From Sphingomonas sp. (GTDB lineage Bacteria > Pseudomonadota > Alphaproteobacteria > Sphingomonadales > Sphingomonadaceae): a stretch of DNA of 64,000 bases. Numbering within the stretch: the stretch's first letter is position 1; every line of letters begins with the position of its first letter. The notes beneath the pieces were generated by a model. That model was not told the origin of the DNA and did not search any database. It saw only the letters and a program-made list of their open reading frames with translations. The stretch covers positions 868,001 to 932,000 of the forward strand of contig NZ_JAFKLZ010000001.1 in assembly GCF_017304615.1 (NCBI RefSeq). The letters are read 5' to 3'. Made by a program: the position numbers and the translations under genes. Positions 9,136 to 18,560 of this stretch are shown in pieces.

Positions 9136-9597
9136 TTAGGCGGTCGTCAGCGCGTCGATCGCTCCCTGAAGGATATAGCTCGCGGCGATTTTGTCGACGC
9201 GCTCGGCTCGTTTCGCGCGCGACAGATCCTCGGCGATCATCTGACGCTCGACCGCTTGGGTCGACCAGCGTTCGTCCCACAGCATGATCGGCAGGCCGAG
9301 GTCGATGAGGTTGCGCGCAAATGCGCGAGTAGATTGCGTGCGGGGACTGTCGCTGCCGTCGAGGTTGAGGGGGAGGCCGATCACCAGCCCTTTGACCGCC
9401 TGCGCGGCGATCAGCGTCACGAGGGCGGCCTTGTCCTTGGAGAATTTGGTGCGGCGGATCAGTTCGGCGGGACTGGCGAAGCTCCAGCCGGCGTCGCATA
9501 GCGCCGTGCCGATGGTCTTGGTACCGACATCCAGCCCGAGCAATCGCCCGCCATCGGGCAAGGCGGCGCGATAGGCCATGCGATCTTCGGTGATCAC
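9136..9597 (-). CDS. ruvX: YqgF/RuvX-family nuclease (putative pre-16S rRNA / Holliday junction nuclease)
   Basis: A 153-residue RNase H-fold protein of the YqgF family, implicated in 16S rRNA 5'-end maturation and annotated as a Holliday junction resolvase. Motifs seen are [17 protein letters not shown] (first catalytic Asp), [23 protein letters not shown] and the final [16 protein letters not shown] (last catalytic Asp region). Family length is typical. The start codon overlaps the stop of the upstream hydrolase gene by four bases, so the two are probably translated from one message. Confidence 0.92.
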   Translation of the reverse strand: MITEDRMAYRAALPDGGRLLGLDVGTKTIGTALCDAGWSFASPAELIRRTKFSKDKAALVTLIAAQAVKGLVIGLPLNLDGSDSPRTQSTRAFARNLIDLGLPIMLWDERWSTQAVERQMIAEDLSRAKRAERVDKIAASYILQGAIDALTTA

Positions 9598-10721
9598 GGT
9601 TTGGCCGGGGCTGGGGACGGGGAGGTAAACGCCGTGAACCGCCGCATCGCGTCCGCGCGCACATTCGCCCAGAACAAGGAATAGTCGAACACGTGATAAT
9701 TATTCCCCGGCAGTACGTAGCCGCCCAGGTCGATCGGCGAACCGATGCTGAGGATGCCGCGTCCGGTGCACGCCGCTGGTACGCCCGGCTTGGCGAGTTG
9801 CGCGTTGTCGAGCGCCTTGGTCGGGATCAGCGTGCCGAGATTGTCCTTCGCTTCCGCCGCACCGTTCGCGACGCCGGTAATCGGGTTGGTGCAGACCATC
9901 GCGCTGTCCTTGCGCGGCTGGCCGTCGAAACCGGTGGTCGCGTCGAATATCTCGAGCACCTGCGACGGATCGGCGGGCTCGGCATAGGCCTGCCATGACA
10001 GGATGCAGCCACTCTGGCTGGCAGCGGCGCATTCGGGCAGGCCGAGCGCGGGCAGATCGGCAGTTTTGGAGATCGGCCAGCCGACGACGTATGCCGCGAC
10101 AATGCGCTTCGCGAGCGGCTTGCGCGCGACGCGTTCGCGCAGGATCCGTTCGAGATGAAGCGCGCCCTGGCTATGCCCGGCGAGGATGATCGGGCGGTCC
10201 GGGCCGACTTCCTTCAGGAACTCGTCGAATGCGGCGAGCACATCCCGATAAGCGAAATCGAGCGCTTGCTCGGCGTCCTTCTGGCTGGTCAGGAACGCGC
10301 CAAACGTCGCCTGGCGATAGCGCGGCGCCCACACCTCGCCGACCTCGTTGAACGCCGATGCCTGGCCTTTCAGGAACACGCGCGCATATTCATCGGCGCG
10401 CTGATCGTCGAGCGGCGCGTTCCAGTGCGCGCGGTCGATGTACGACGTGGGGTGGATGAAGAACACCGCCGCCAAGGGTTTGTCGCCCGGCTTGAAATCG
10501 GCCGGGGTCCACAGCGCCGGATTGTTCGCGATTCCCGGCCGCGCGTACCACATGTCGGCCTTCGCATAGCGTTCGACCGGCGTGGTGGGGCCGCCCTGAA
10601 AGCTCTCGCCAGGCACGAGCGCCAGCTTCATCAGCTCCTTCTGGAAATAGAAGAGCAAGCCGCCGGCGACCATGAACAGCACTATCAGGATGATGACGGC
10701 GTAGAGGAATTTGCGGGCCAT
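9594..10721 (-). CDS. membrane-anchored alpha/beta hydrolase, DUF3089-like
   Basis: A 375-residue protein with an N-terminal transmembrane helix ([20 protein letters not shown]) and a large outer domain of the alpha/beta hydrolase fold. The lipase elbow GHSQGA marks the Ser nucleophile; [17 protein letters not shown] and the C-terminal [14 protein letters not shown] are typical of DUF3089 proteins. The substrate is unknown. ATG 10721 is used because a longer frame runs towards divergent gatC. It overlaps ruvX by ATGA. Confidence 0.85.
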   Translation of the reverse strand: MARKFLYAVIILIVLFMVAGGLLFYFQKELMKLALVPGESFQGGPTTPVERYAKADMWYARPGIANNPALWTPADFKPGDKPLAAVFFIHPTSYIDRAHWNAPLDDQRADEYARVFLKGQASAFNEVGEVWAPRYRQATFGAFLTSQKDAEQALDFAYRDVLAAFDEFLKEVGPDRPIILAGHSQGALHLERILRERVARKPLAKRIVAAYVVGWPISKTADLPALGLPECAAASQSGCILSWQAYAEPADPSQVLEIFDATTGFDGQPRKDSAMVCTNPITGVANGAAEAKDNLGTLIPTKALDNAQLAKPGVPAACTGRGILSIGSPIDLGGYVLPGNNYHVFDYSLFWANVRADAMRRFTAFTSPSPAPAKP

Positions 10722-10786
10722 ACCGCCGCCGTGCCCGAAGGCCGTGGCGGTTGCAATCTCGGCGCTTGGCCGGTAGCCGCGCAGCC

Positions 10787-11089
10787 ATGTCCGTAGACGC
10801 CGCAACCGTGAAGAAGATCGCGAGCCTCGCCCGCATCGCGATTACCGATGAGGAGGTCGCGAAGATCGCGCCCGAACTCGACAATATTCTGGGCTGGATC
10901 GAACGGCTTGGCGAGGTCGATACGTCGGGCGTCGCGCCGATGACGGCTGTGATCCCCAATCACCTGCGCCTGCGCGGCGATGTGGTCGATGCCGATCCGC
11001 TGACCGCCGGGGGCAAGCGTGATGCCGTGCTGGCGAACGCGCCGCAGGCCGAACATGGCTTCTTCACCGTGCCGAAGGTGATCGAATAG
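10787..11089 (+). CDS. gatC: Asp-tRNA(Asn)/Glu-tRNA(Gln) amidotransferase subunit C
   Basis: The small (100-residue) scaffold subunit of the GatCAB amidotransferase, which makes Gln-tRNA(Gln) and/or Asn-tRNA(Asn) from misacylated precursors. The N-terminus [20 protein letters not shown] and the central [18 protein letters not shown] are diagnostic, as is the C-terminal [10 protein letters not shown]. The stop codon overlaps the GTG start of gatA (TAGTG). gatB is not adjacent in the window. Confidence 0.95.
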   Translation: MSVDAATVKKIASLARIAITDEEVAKIAPELDNILGWIERLGEVDTSGVAPMTAVIPNHLRLRGDVVDADPLTAGGKRDAVLANAPQAEHGFFTVPKVIE

Positions 11090-12573
11090 TGGCTGACCTC
11101 ACCGATCTCGGCGTCGCCGCCATCCGTGACGGCGTGCGCGCCGGCACCTTCTCCGCAACCGACGTGGCGGAGGCGTTCAATGCGCAGGTCGCCAGGGCCA
11201 GGACGCTCAACGCCTTCCTGGTCGAAACCCCCGACCACGCGCTCGCCGCCGCCAAGGCCGCCGACGATGCGCGCGCCAAGGGCGAGGATCTCAAGCCGCT
11301 CGCGGGCGTGCCGATCGGCATGAAGGACCTGTTCTGCACCAAGGGCGTGGCCTCGACCGCGGCCAGCCACATCCTCGAAGGGTTCAAGCCCGAATACGAA
11401 TCGACCGTATCGCAAAACCTGTGGGATGCAGGCGCGGGCATGTTGGGCAAGCTCAACATGGACCAGTTCGCGATGGGCTCGTCGAACGAGACCAGCTATT
11501 TCGGCAACGTGATCAGCCCGTGGCGGCGCAGCGACGGCGGCAACGCGCCGCTCGCGCCGGGCGGGTCGTCGGGGGGCAGCTCGGCGGCGATCGCCGCTCG
11601 GCTGTGCCCTGCCGCGACCGGCACCGACACCGGCGGCTCGATCCGCCAGCCCGCCGCCTTCACCGGCATTTCGGGGATCAAGCCCACCTATGGCCGCTGC
11701 TCGCGCTGGGGCGTGGTGGCGTTCGCCTCCAGCCTCGACCAGGCCGGGCCAATGGCGCGCGACGTGCGCGACTGCGCGATCATGCTCGAGGCGATGGCCG
11801 GGTTCGACGCGAAGGATTCGACCAGCCTGCAGCTCGACGTGCCCAAGTGGGAAGCGGGACTCAACGCCAGTCTGAAGGGCAAGCGGATCGGTATTCCGAA
11901 GGAATATTGCGTCGATGGCATGCCCGCGGAGATCGAGGCGCTGTGGCAGCGGGGCATCGACTGGGTGAAGGACGCGGGCGCGGAGGTGGTCGAGGTGTCG
12001 CTGCCCCACACCAAATATGCGCTGCCGGCCTATTACATCATTGCGCCCGCGGAGGCGTCGTCGAACCTCGCGCGCTATGACGGCGTGCGATATGGTCTCC
12101 GCGACTTGCCCCATGGAGCGAACTTGCAGGAGATGTACGCCGCGACTCGCGCGGAAGGCTTCGGCGCTGAGGTCAAGCGCCGCATCCTGATCGGCACATA
12201 TGTTTTGTCGGCAGGGTTTTACGACGCGTATTTCACACAGGCTTCGAAGGTCCGCACGCTGATCGCCCGCGATTTCGACGAGGCGTGGAAGTCGTGCGAC
12301 CTGCTCCTGACCCCGACCGCGCCCTCCGCGGCGTTCGCGCTGGGCGAGAAGTCTGCCGATCCGATTGCGATGTACCTCAACGACGTCTTCACGGTGCCGT
12401 CGAGCCTGGCCGGGCTGCCCGCGATGTCGGTGCCGGGCGGACTGGACAAGCAGGGCCTGCCGTTAGGCTTGCAGGTGATCGGCAAGGCGCTCGACGAGCA
12501 GGGCGTGCTGAACGCAGGCCTCGCGATCGAGGAGCGGGCGGGATTTACCGCGCGGCCCGATCGGTGGTGGTGA
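11089..12573 (+). CDS. gatA: Asp-tRNA(Asn)/Glu-tRNA(Gln) amidotransferase subunit A
   Basis: The amidase subunit of GatCAB: releases ammonia from glutamine for transamidation. The 494-residue protein has the amidase signature: catalytic Lys in PIGMKDLF, the Gly/Ser-rich stretch [10 protein letters not shown] with the cis-Ser, and the nucleophile region [14 protein letters not shown]. Start is GTG 11089, overlapping the gatC stop by one base, which implies translational coupling. A hairpin repeat lies just downstream of the stop. Confidence 0.96.
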   Translation: MADLTDLGVAAIRDGVRAGTFSATDVAEAFNAQVARARTLNAFLVETPDHALAAAKAADDARAKGEDLKPLAGVPIGMKDLFCTKGVASTAASHILEGFKPEYESTVSQNLWDAGAGMLGKLNMDQFAMGSSNETSYFGNVISPWRRSDGGNAPLAPGGSSGGSSAAIAARLCPAATGTDTGGSIRQPAAFTGISGIKPTYGRCSRWGVVAFASSLDQAGPMARDVRDCAIMLEAMAGFDAKDSTSLQLDVPKWEAGLNASLKGKRIGIPKEYCVDGMPAEIEALWQRGIDWVKDAGAEVVEVSLPHTKYALPAYYIIAPAEASSNLARYDGVRYGLRDLPHGANLQEMYAATRAEGFGAEVKRRILIGTYVLSAGFYDAYFTQASKVRTLIARDFDEAWKSCDLLLTPTAPSAAFALGEKSADPIAMYLNDVFTVPSSLAGLPAMSVPGGLDKQGLPLGLQVIGKALDEQGVLNAGLAIEERAGFTARPDRWW

Positions 12574-12583
12574 TCTAATTCTT

Positions 12584-12612
12584 CGTCATGCCGGATCAAG
12601 TCCGGCATGACG
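12584..12612. repeat. REP-like palindrome (12-bp arms, 5-base loop)
   Basis: CGTCATGCCGGA and TCCGGCATGACG are perfect inverted arms around TCAAG, directly after gatA. Elements of this sequence type are, to my knowledge, common between genes in sphingomonads. There is no T-run, so it is more likely a dispersed repeat or mRNA-stabilising stem than a standard terminator. Confidence 0.6.
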
Positions 12613-12685
12613 AGAAGGCTCGGAACGCGGGATTTCGTTTGAGAGCGTTTGCACGAATTGGCGATGTCCCGTGCCTATCGGGAAG

Positions 12686-12904
12686 TTAGGCCCCGCCGCT
12701 GCGCTCCACCGATTCCAGTATCCGCGCGCCGGCCATGAACACGGCGATCGGGCACACCGCGAACAGCATCCAGCCGCCCGCCCCGGGATATTGATGCAGA
12801 TAGTGCATCCCGCGCTCGACGGCGCCCGTGCCGAGGCCATAGATGATCAGGAACGCCTCGAACTTGGTCTTGATGACGAACAGCCGGGCGATCTTGGTCC
12901 ACAT
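12686..12904 (-). CDS. small two-helix membrane protein, unknown function
   Basis: A 72-residue protein. The charged N-terminus (MWTKIARLFVIKTKFEAFL) leads into a first hydrophobic segment (FLIIYGLGTGAV), then GMHYLHQYPGAGG and a second helix (WMLFAVCPIAVFMAGARILE). I do not recognise a named family, but the codon use matches the neighbours and the frame is clean. It sits alone between the end of gatA and the end of astB; the upstream region to 12970 is relatively AT-rich and may hold its promoter. Confidence 0.65.
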   Translation of the reverse strand: MWTKIARLFVIKTKFEAFLIIYGLGTGAVERGMHYLHQYPGAGGWMLFAVCPIAVFMAGARILESVERSGGA

Positions 12905-12956
12905 ATACGCGATTTAAGCATGGACCATGCCAGCCGCGGAAAAGCGTCGTTCCGCG

Positions 12957-12984
12957 TTAACAAATATGGTTACCTGTAAGTTAA
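12957..12984. promoter_or_regulatory. cluster of CtrA-like half-sites
   Basis: TTAA at 12957, TTAC at 12970 and TTAA at 12981; the last two form TTAC-N7-TTAA, one mismatch from the CtrA consensus. They overlap the end of astB and lie upstream of the small membrane protein gene. Read by eye, unscored. Confidence 0.2.
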
Positions 12985-14223
12985 TCCGACGATTTCCAGT
13001 TCCTTGAGCAAGGCTGAACGTGCGGCGCGGATCTGCTCGATCAGCGCGGGGTCGCCTATCCGGTCGATCGCGATTTCCTCGGGCCAGTGCGCTTCTATCA
13101 CGGCAGCGATGCGATCGAGCTTGGCGTCATCGATCAGGAAGCGAGGGTCGACTGTCGCGGAATCGGCGACGACGCGCAGGCGCAGGCACGCCGGGCCGCC
13201 GCCGTTGCGCATCGATTGGCGGACATCGACCACCTCGACCCGGCGGATCGGGCCGTTGCCGGAAAGCATCTCCCGCAGCCAAGACCAGACCGCCGCATTG
13301 TTGCGCGCCTCACCGGGGACGATCAGCGCCATCGTCGCGTCGGGCAGGGTGACCAGTTGCGCGTTGAATAAATAGGACGAGATCGCGTCGGCCAGGCTGA
13401 CGCGATCGGCGGGCACCTCGACGATTTCGGCCCAGGGCGCGACGCGGGCGATGTCGGCGTAGAGGCCACGCTTGTCCTCGAACGCCAGTTCATGCGCGAA
13501 CAGCACGCGCTCGTTGGCGACCGCGACGACGTCGTTGTGGAAAGCGCCTGCGGCGATCGCGGCGACCGATTGCTGGGCGAAGATCGTGCGCGCGGGGTCG
13601 AGCCGGTGGGCGCGGGCGACCGCTTCCGACGATTCGCGGCGCTGGCGGGCGGGGAAGCGACCGCCGCTTTCGCCATAGACGAAGATCTCGACACCCGGCG
13701 CGCCGTGATGCTCGCACAAACGCATATGGTTGGCGGCGCCCTCGTCGCCGAACGGGGCGGGGATCGGCTCATGCACCGCGAAGACCGGGTCGGCGAAGGC
13801 GAGGCGGAGCTGGGCCAGAGTCTCGGGCCATTCGTGGCTGCGATGCGCCATCGTGACGAGGTTGGCGACGGTCAGGTGGCATCGACCGTCGCTCGCGTCG
13901 GGTGCGGGCGAGACGGTCGCAGCGTTCGCCGCCCACATCGGCGATGCGGACAGCGCTTGCGCCTGCAAGTGATGCGGAGCGTCGGCATAGGTGGTTGCGA
14001 GGCTCGTCAGCCAGCGATCGTCGGGACGATCATGGGGGAGGAGGATGCCCTGCGTCAGCCCGAGCGCCAGGTTGGCGCGCATCTTCGCCACGCCCTCCAG
14101 CGCTGCCTCGCGCGGGCGTGACGTCATGCCGGCATTCGACGTCGCGGCCAGGTTTCCGGGGCTAAGGCCGGCATAATTGTGGCTCGGCCCGACGATTCCG
14201 TCGAAGTTGATTTCGACCAGCAT
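12970..14223 (-). CDS. astB: N-succinylarginine dihydrolase AstB
   Basis: Second step of the arginine succinyltransferase pathway: converts succinylarginine to succinylornithine, releasing two NH3 and CO2. The 417-residue protein begins VEINFDGIVGPSHNYAGLS, the family hallmark, and keeps the catalytic His region (AAGAFHNDVVAV) and the C-terminal Cys in NGGGPACLRLRV. Its ATG at 14223 shares a base with the astA stop (TGATG). astC, astD and a classical astE are not in this window. Confidence 0.95.
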   Translation of the reverse strand: MLVEINFDGIVGPSHNYAGLSPGNLAATSNAGMTSRPREAALEGVAKMRANLALGLTQGILLPHDRPDDRWLTSLATTYADAPHHLQAQALSASPMWAANAATVSPAPDASDGRCHLTVANLVTMAHRSHEWPETLAQLRLAFADPVFAVHEPIPAPFGDEGAANHMRLCEHHGAPGVEIFVYGESGGRFPARQRRESSEAVARAHRLDPARTIFAQQSVAAIAAGAFHNDVVAVANERVLFAHELAFEDKRGLYADIARVAPWAEIVEVPADRVSLADAISSYLFNAQLVTLPDATMALIVPGEARNNAAVWSWLREMLSGNGPIRRVEVVDVRQSMRNGGGPACLRLRVVADSATVDPRFLIDDAKLDRIAAVIEAHWPEEIAIDRIGDPALIEQIRAARSALLKELEIVGLTYR

Positions 14224-15239
14224 CACGCGCGACCGATATAGGTAATCCGGTCGCCCTCACCGATGCCGAGCGCCGCCGCCGCGGTGCGATCGATCACCAC
14301 GCCGCCCCCTGCCTCACGCAGTTTGGCGAAGGCGCATCGGAAGCCGGCGAGATGTCCAGTCGCCGCAAGCACTCGCTCGCCGCCGTCATCGTCCGCCGCC
14401 ACCACCGACGCGGTTTTCGCGTCCGCGATACTCTTCACGCGGTCGGTATGCGCGGTCATGGTCGGGCCGCCGTCGAAGATGTCGATATATTTCTCGAACG
14501 CGAATCCCTCGCTCTCCAGCATCCGCATGGCGGCACGGCCGGATGGGTGGGGGAGGCCGATCACCGACCGCGCGCTCTCGGTCAGCATCGCGACATAGAT
14601 CGGATGCTTGGGGAACAGGTCGGCGATGAACTGGTGACCGTGCGTCGCGTTGAAACGGTCGGCGTCCTGGAAGTTCATCCCGAAGAAACGCCCCGCAAGT
14701 CCATCCCAGAACGGCGACCCACCCGCCTCGTCGATGATTCCGCGCAATTCCGCCAGGATGCGGTCGGCGAAGCGCGGGCGGTGCATCGCGATGAACAGGT
14801 AGCGGCTGCGCGCAAGCAGCATCCCGAGCCCGCCCGCTCGCTCGCCGGGATGGAGGAACAGCCCGCCGACCTCGCTCGATCCTTCCAGATCGGTTGTCAG
14901 GCTCAGCATCTCGGCGCGGAAGGTGCGGCCGAGCTCCTCGCTCTGCTGCGACAACGTGCCCATGCGATAGGAATAGAAGGGGTGGCTGGTGCCGACCTGG
15001 CTGAACATCTGGCACGTGCCGCGCACCTCGCCGGTCTCGACATTCTCCAGCATCAGCACGAACACGTCGTCGCCTAGTTCATCGCTGTCGCGGTCAAACG
15101 CGGCGCTGCTGACGGCGAGGCGTTTCTTGAGCGCGCGGCGATCGGCGGGCAAGTTGGTGAAGCCGCCGCCAGTCAGCTTCGCCATTTCGTAGAGATGGTC
15201 GACATCGCCCTCATTCGCGGCGCGGATACGGAAACTCAC
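14223..15239 (-). CDS. astA: arginine N-succinyltransferase AstA
   Basis: First step of arginine catabolism by the AST route: succinyl-CoA plus arginine to succinylarginine. The 338-residue protein has the N-terminal FRIRAANEGDVDHLYEMAKL, TLSQQSEELGRTFRAEML, the FLHPGERAGGLGMLLARSRY acyl-CoA-binding segment, and FMADRF-like FFGMNFQDADRFNATHG. GTG 15239 starts the conserved region and overlaps the upstream M20 gene stop as GTGA; a longer frame to 15428 is an artefact of overlap. Confidence 0.94.
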   Translation of the reverse strand: MSFRIRAANEGDVDHLYEMAKLTGGGFTNLPADRRALKKRLAVSSAAFDRDSDELGDDVFVLMLENVETGEVRGTCQMFSQVGTSHPFYSYRMGTLSQQSEELGRTFRAEMLSLTTDLEGSSEVGGLFLHPGERAGGLGMLLARSRYLFIAMHRPRFADRILAELRGIIDEAGGSPFWDGLAGRFFGMNFQDADRFNATHGHQFIADLFPKHPIYVAMLTESARSVIGLPHPSGRAAMRMLESEGFAFEKYIDIFDGGPTMTAHTDRVKSIADAKTASVVAADDDGGERVLAATGHLAGFRCAFAKLREAGGGVVIDRTAAAALGIGEGDRITYIGRA

Positions 15240-16438
15240 AATCCCCCCTTTTCGGCGATTTTTAGAACGGTCAGCGCCGACAAGGCGGCGCGTTCGGGCA
15301 AGCTGTCGATCAGCAGGAACTCGTCGGTCGAGTGGATCGCGCCGCCGCGGGCACCCATCGTGTCGACCACCGGGACACCGGCGGCGGCGATATTGTTGCC
15401 GTCGCAAACCCCGCCGGTAGCCTTCCATCCGATTTCCAGGCCGAGGTCGGCGCCGCTTTCCTTCACTAACGCGAACAGTTTGGCCGCACCGTCATCTATC
15501 GGCTTGGGTGGACGGTTGAAGCCGCCGTGCAGTTCGATGCGGACGTCCCGATCAGCAGCAACTTCGGCGATGGCTGAGTCGATCGCGGCCTGCGCGGTGT
15601 CGATCGCTTCGGGCGACGCAGGGCGAAAGTTAACGCGCAGGATAGCGAGGTCAGGCACGACATTGTTCGGGCCGCCGCCCTCGATCCGCGCCGGGTTGAC
15701 CGCCAGCTCATCCTGCTTCGCCGAAAACAATCGGACCGCGAGGTCGGACGCCGCGACGATTGCGTTGCGGCCGTCGTCGGGATTGCGCCCGGCGTGCGCG
15801 CTCTTGCCGTGGACGACTATCGAGAAATTGCCGGTGCCCCCGCGAGCTCCCGCCAGCGTGCCGTCGGCCAGTGCCGGTTCGTAGGTCAGCGCCGCGACCT
15901 TGCCGCGCGCGAGATCGGCGATGAGCGCGGCGGAGGAGAAGGAGCCTGTCTCCTCGTCCGAATTGATCATCACGTCATAGCCGATCCGGCCCGCGAGCGG
16001 CGACGCCTCGACCACCTTCAACGCCGCGAGCAGCAGCGCGAGGCCGCCCTTCATGTCCGCCACGCCGGGGCCGTTGAGCGTGTTGTCGTCGAGGAAATGC
16101 TGGTCCTGAAAGGCATGATCAGCTGGAAAGACCGTGTCCATGTGCCCGGTGAACAGCATCCGCACCCCGGCGTCAGGCCGGACGCTCAGGACGAGGTGGC
16201 GGCCGTGCTCGATTGCGCTAACGCTGCCGTCGGAGGCGACGCTTTCGGCGGGGGAGGGGTTGATCAGCGAGATGTCGCCGGGCAGCGCCGAAAAGGCGTC
16301 CGCCAGCGTGCCGGCCATCGTTTTCAATCCCGCGAGATTTCGCGTCCCGCTGTTGATCGCGGCCCAGGCACGCGTGTTGCCGAGCATCGGCGCGGCGCCG
16401 AGCCGGTCGAGCAAATCAGAAACGGCGGGGATTTCCAT
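15236..16438 (-). CDS. M20-family zinc hydrolase of the ast cluster
   Basis: A 400-residue di-zinc aminoacylase/carboxypeptidase of the M20 (CPG2/DapE/ArgE) family. Metal and catalytic residues are present: His-Asp in LFTGHMDTVFP, bridging Asp in GPGVADMKGG, Glu-Glu in NSDEETGS, the acidic residue in LTYEPA, and the C-terminal His in GGAIHSTDEF. It is the first gene of an overlapping set with astA and astB. An M20 hydrolase here could remove the succinyl group from N-succinylglutamate in place of AstE; that is inference from position, and glutamate carboxypeptidase activity is equally possible from sequence. Confidence 0.85.
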   Translation of the reverse strand: MEIPAVSDLLDRLGAAPMLGNTRAWAAINSGTRNLAGLKTMAGTLADAFSALPGDISLINPSPAESVASDGSVSAIEHGRHLVLSVRPDAGVRMLFTGHMDTVFPADHAFQDQHFLDDNTLNGPGVADMKGGLALLLAALKVVEASPLAGRIGYDVMINSDEETGSFSSAALIADLARGKVAALTYEPALADGTLAGARGGTGNFSIVVHGKSAHAGRNPDDGRNAIVAASDLAVRLFSAKQDELAVNPARIEGGGPNNVVPDLAILRVNFRPASPEAIDTAQAAIDSAIAEVAADRDVRIELHGGFNRPPKPIDDGAAKLFALVKESGADLGLEIGWKATGGVCDGNNIAAAGVPVVDTMGARGGAIHSTDEFLLIDSLPERAALSALTVLKIAEKGGL

Positions 16439-16462
16439 CCCCGCCGTCTAGTCCCGTCTGGC

Positions 16463-16481
16463 CCCAGGGTGAACCCCTGGG
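16463..16481. other. short hairpin between M20 gene and adhesin-like gene
   Basis: CCCAGGG and CCCTGGG are 7-bp inverted arms around TGAAC, in the 51-base gap. No T-run follows on either strand, so it is at best a weak attenuator or terminator. Confidence 0.3.
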
Positions 16482-16489
16482 ATCGAGCA

Positions 16490-16993
16490 TCAGTGTTTGT
16501 TGGTGCCGCCCGAATAGGCGTTCGAGCCACTCGAAGACGATGACCCGTCACTCAGCGCGGCTCGGCCCGCCTTGAACGGATTGCCCGCGCCATAGTTCTT
16601 GGCGCTGGTGGGACGGATCCCGCCGGAACACGCGAACTGGCGCGCGGAATCGTCGAGCGATCCGCTCGATACCGTACGCCAAGTGCCCGATCCCACATCG
16701 TCCGCGACCACGGTAAGGCTTGCAGTGTAGCTGGTCAGGTGAAGGAAGCGGTAGCGCGGGTTCGCACAATCGAATTCGAGGACGAGTTCGCGCGATGCGG
16801 TGCCGTCGCTGTCGTCGGTCGAATGCACGCTCCATGCGGTGACGCGGCGCAGCGACGTGCTCGTCGTAACGATGCTGTCGCGGTCGATGAAATAGGCTGT
16901 CGTCCGCGATTCCGACGTTGCCACGAGATACCAGTTCTTGGCGGAGGCCGGCATCGCCCACAAAGTTGCCGCCAGCGCTAACCACTTAAGCAT
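16490..16993 (-). CDS. exported surface-adhesin-E-like protein
   Basis: A 167-residue secreted protein with a signal peptide cut near MPASA-KN. The mature part (WYLVATSESRTTAYFIDRDS, then ELVLEFDCANPRYRFLHLTS with a Cys, and FACSGG with a second Cys) resembles the small beta-rich adhesin-E-like domain seen in many proteobacterial periplasmic proteins. The tail is Ser/Gly-rich. Function is not established. It is separate from the ast genes and oriented with them. Confidence 0.7.
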   Translation of the reverse strand: MLKWLALAATLWAMPASAKNWYLVATSESRTTAYFIDRDSIVTTSTSLRRVTAWSVHSTDDSDGTASRELVLEFDCANPRYRFLHLTSYTASLTVVADDVGSGTWRTVSSGSLDDSARQFACSGGIRPTSAKNYGAGNPFKAGRAALSDGSSSSSGSNAYSGGTNKH

Positions 16994-17051
16994 AGAAACT
17001 CCCCTTGCTTCCTCGGCCCATCGTGCAGAGCCGCGACGGGGTTTGCAAGGG

Positions 17052-17537
17052 TCAGGCGCGCTCGAGATGTCCCGAAAACGCCGCGATCACATCCTCGTAG
17101 AGTTTTTTCTTGAATGGCACGATCAGCGTCGGGAGCTGGTACGGATCGACCCAGCGCCACGACATGAATTCGGGGTGGGGAGTCGCAAGGTTGATGTCGG
17201 TGTCCTTGCCCAGGAAACGGTAGAGGAACCATTTCTGGCGTTGCCCGCGCCACTTTCCCTTCCACACCTTGCCAATCAGATCGTCGGGCAAGTCGTAGAA
17301 GAATTCGCCGGGGGCTTCGGCGATCAATTCGACATGGCCGGGTGCGACGCTAATTTCCTCGCCAAGTTCGCGTAACGCGGCCTGTTGCGCGTCCTCGCCC
17401 GGATCGATCCCACCCTGCGGCATCTGCCACGCCTCGGCCGTGGTATCGATGCGCTGACCGGCGAACGCGAGGCCATCCGCGTTCAGCAGCATGACCCCGG
17501 CGCAGGGGCGATAGGGCAGGTCTTTATTCTTGCTCAC
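17052..17537 (-). CDS. rppH: RNA pyrophosphohydrolase RppH (Nudix)
   Basis: Removes pyrophosphate from mRNA 5' ends and so triggers decay; also hydrolyses dinucleoside polyphosphates. The 161-residue protein begins KNKDLPYRPCAGVMLLN, has the Nudix box GGIDPGEDAQQAALREL-GEEI and the FFYDLPDDLIGKVWKGKWRG and QKWFLYRF segments typical of RppH. GTG 17537 is the start; the open frame extends far upstream through the esterase gene but that part is out of frame with it. It follows the esterase stop by eight bases. Confidence 0.93.
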   Translation of the reverse strand: MSKNKDLPYRPCAGVMLLNADGLAFAGQRIDTTAEAWQMPQGGIDPGEDAQQAALRELGEEISVAPGHVELIAEAPGEFFYDLPDDLIGKVWKGKWRGQRQKWFLYRFLGKDTDINLATPHPEFMSWRWVDPYQLPTLIVPFKKKLYEDVIAAFSGHLERA

Positions 17538-17545
17538 GCCGTCGA

Positions 17546-18520
17546 CTACTCGGCGGCCTGAGCCATCACGCGGTCGCCCTCGGCCTCGACGATGATGTCC
17601 TTGAGCGCGGCGAGCGCCCCCATCACGTCGCCGATGCTGGAGGGGATTGCCTTCCGAAGCGTGATGAAGCCGTGGATATTGCCCCTCGCCTCGCGGAACA
17701 CGACTGGCACGCCAGCTTGGGCGAGGGCGGCGGCATAGGCGCGGCCCTGGTCGCGGATCGGGTCGAGGCTGGCAGTGACCACCACGGCGGGCGGCATGCC
17801 CGCGAGGTCGCCGAGCAGCGGTGAGCTGCGAATATGGTCGACCTCGCCCTGATAGGCGGCCATGAACCACTCCATGCTGTCCCTCGTCAGCAGATAGCCG
17901 TCGGCGAATTCGGTGTAGGAGGGGTATTCCTTGCTGGCGTCTGTCGCCGGATAAAAGGGCAACTGCGCGATGACCGGCACGGCGGCGGGATCGTCCCGGA
18001 GCGCCGCTGCGGTGACGATCGCTAGGTTGCCGCCAGCCGAATCGCCCGCGAGGATCAAAGACGTGACCGACCGGCCGATCTCGCCCGGACTGCCCGCGAC
18101 CCAGCGCGCTGCCGCTTCGCAATCGTCGGGCGCGGCGGGCCAGGGAAATTCGGGCGCGAGCCGATAATCGACCGCGATCACCGGAAGATCGAGCACGCGC
18201 GCCATCTCGGCGGTAAAGCTCGCATGGCTATCGAGGTCACCAATCACGAATCCGCCACCATGGAAGAACACCACTGCTGGCCCGGGCTCGCGGCTCGCAC
18301 GCGGATCGAACAGGCGAGCGGGAATGTCGCCCGCCGGTCCGGCAATGGCCAGGTCGAGCATTGCGCCCAGCTCGCCGATCGGCGGATCGGCGACATCCTT
18401 CATCATCGTATAGAGCGCCCGCGCGGCCGGTGCTTCGATCTCGTGCATCTTCGGACCAGGCATCGCCGCCAGATAATCGAGGAATCCACGCGTATCGGGG
18501 CGGACGAAGGGCTCGGTCAT
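17546..18520 (-). CDS. alpha/beta hydrolase, hormone-sensitive-lipase (family IV) esterase
   Basis: A 324-residue carboxylic ester hydrolase. It has the oxyanion-hole motif FFHGGGFVIGD, the nucleophile elbow GDSAGGN, the acid in SLDPIRDQG and the catalytic His in GNIHGFITL, in the standard HSL order. Likely cytoplasmic and active on short-chain esters; the natural substrate is unknown. It is divergent from the deacetylase-like gene with 40 bases between starts, and runs into rppH. Confidence 0.9.
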   Translation of the reverse strand: MTEPFVRPDTRGFLDYLAAMPGPKMHEIEAPAARALYTMMKDVADPPIGELGAMLDLAIAGPAGDIPARLFDPRASREPGPAVVFFHGGGFVIGDLDSHASFTAEMARVLDLPVIAVDYRLAPEFPWPAAPDDCEAAARWVAGSPGEIGRSVTSLILAGDSAGGNLAIVTAAALRDDPAAVPVIAQLPFYPATDASKEYPSYTEFADGYLLTRDSMEWFMAAYQGEVDHIRSSPLLGDLAGMPPAVVVTASLDPIRDQGRAYAAALAQAGVPVVFREARGNIHGFITLRKAIPSSIGDVMGALAALKDIIVEAEGDRVMAQAAE

Positions 18521-18560
18521 GCAGCTATCCTCTCGTGATGTGAGTTCCTAAATAAAACCT

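Noticed and set aside
15240-15428. N-terminal extension of astA by 63 codons
   Set aside because: Arg-rich translation of the M20 gene in another frame; AstA proteins begin near GTG 15239.
17538-18122. N-terminal extension of rppH by 195 codons
   Set aside because: It lies within the esterase gene in another frame and is Arg-rich; the Nudix protein starts at GTG 17537.
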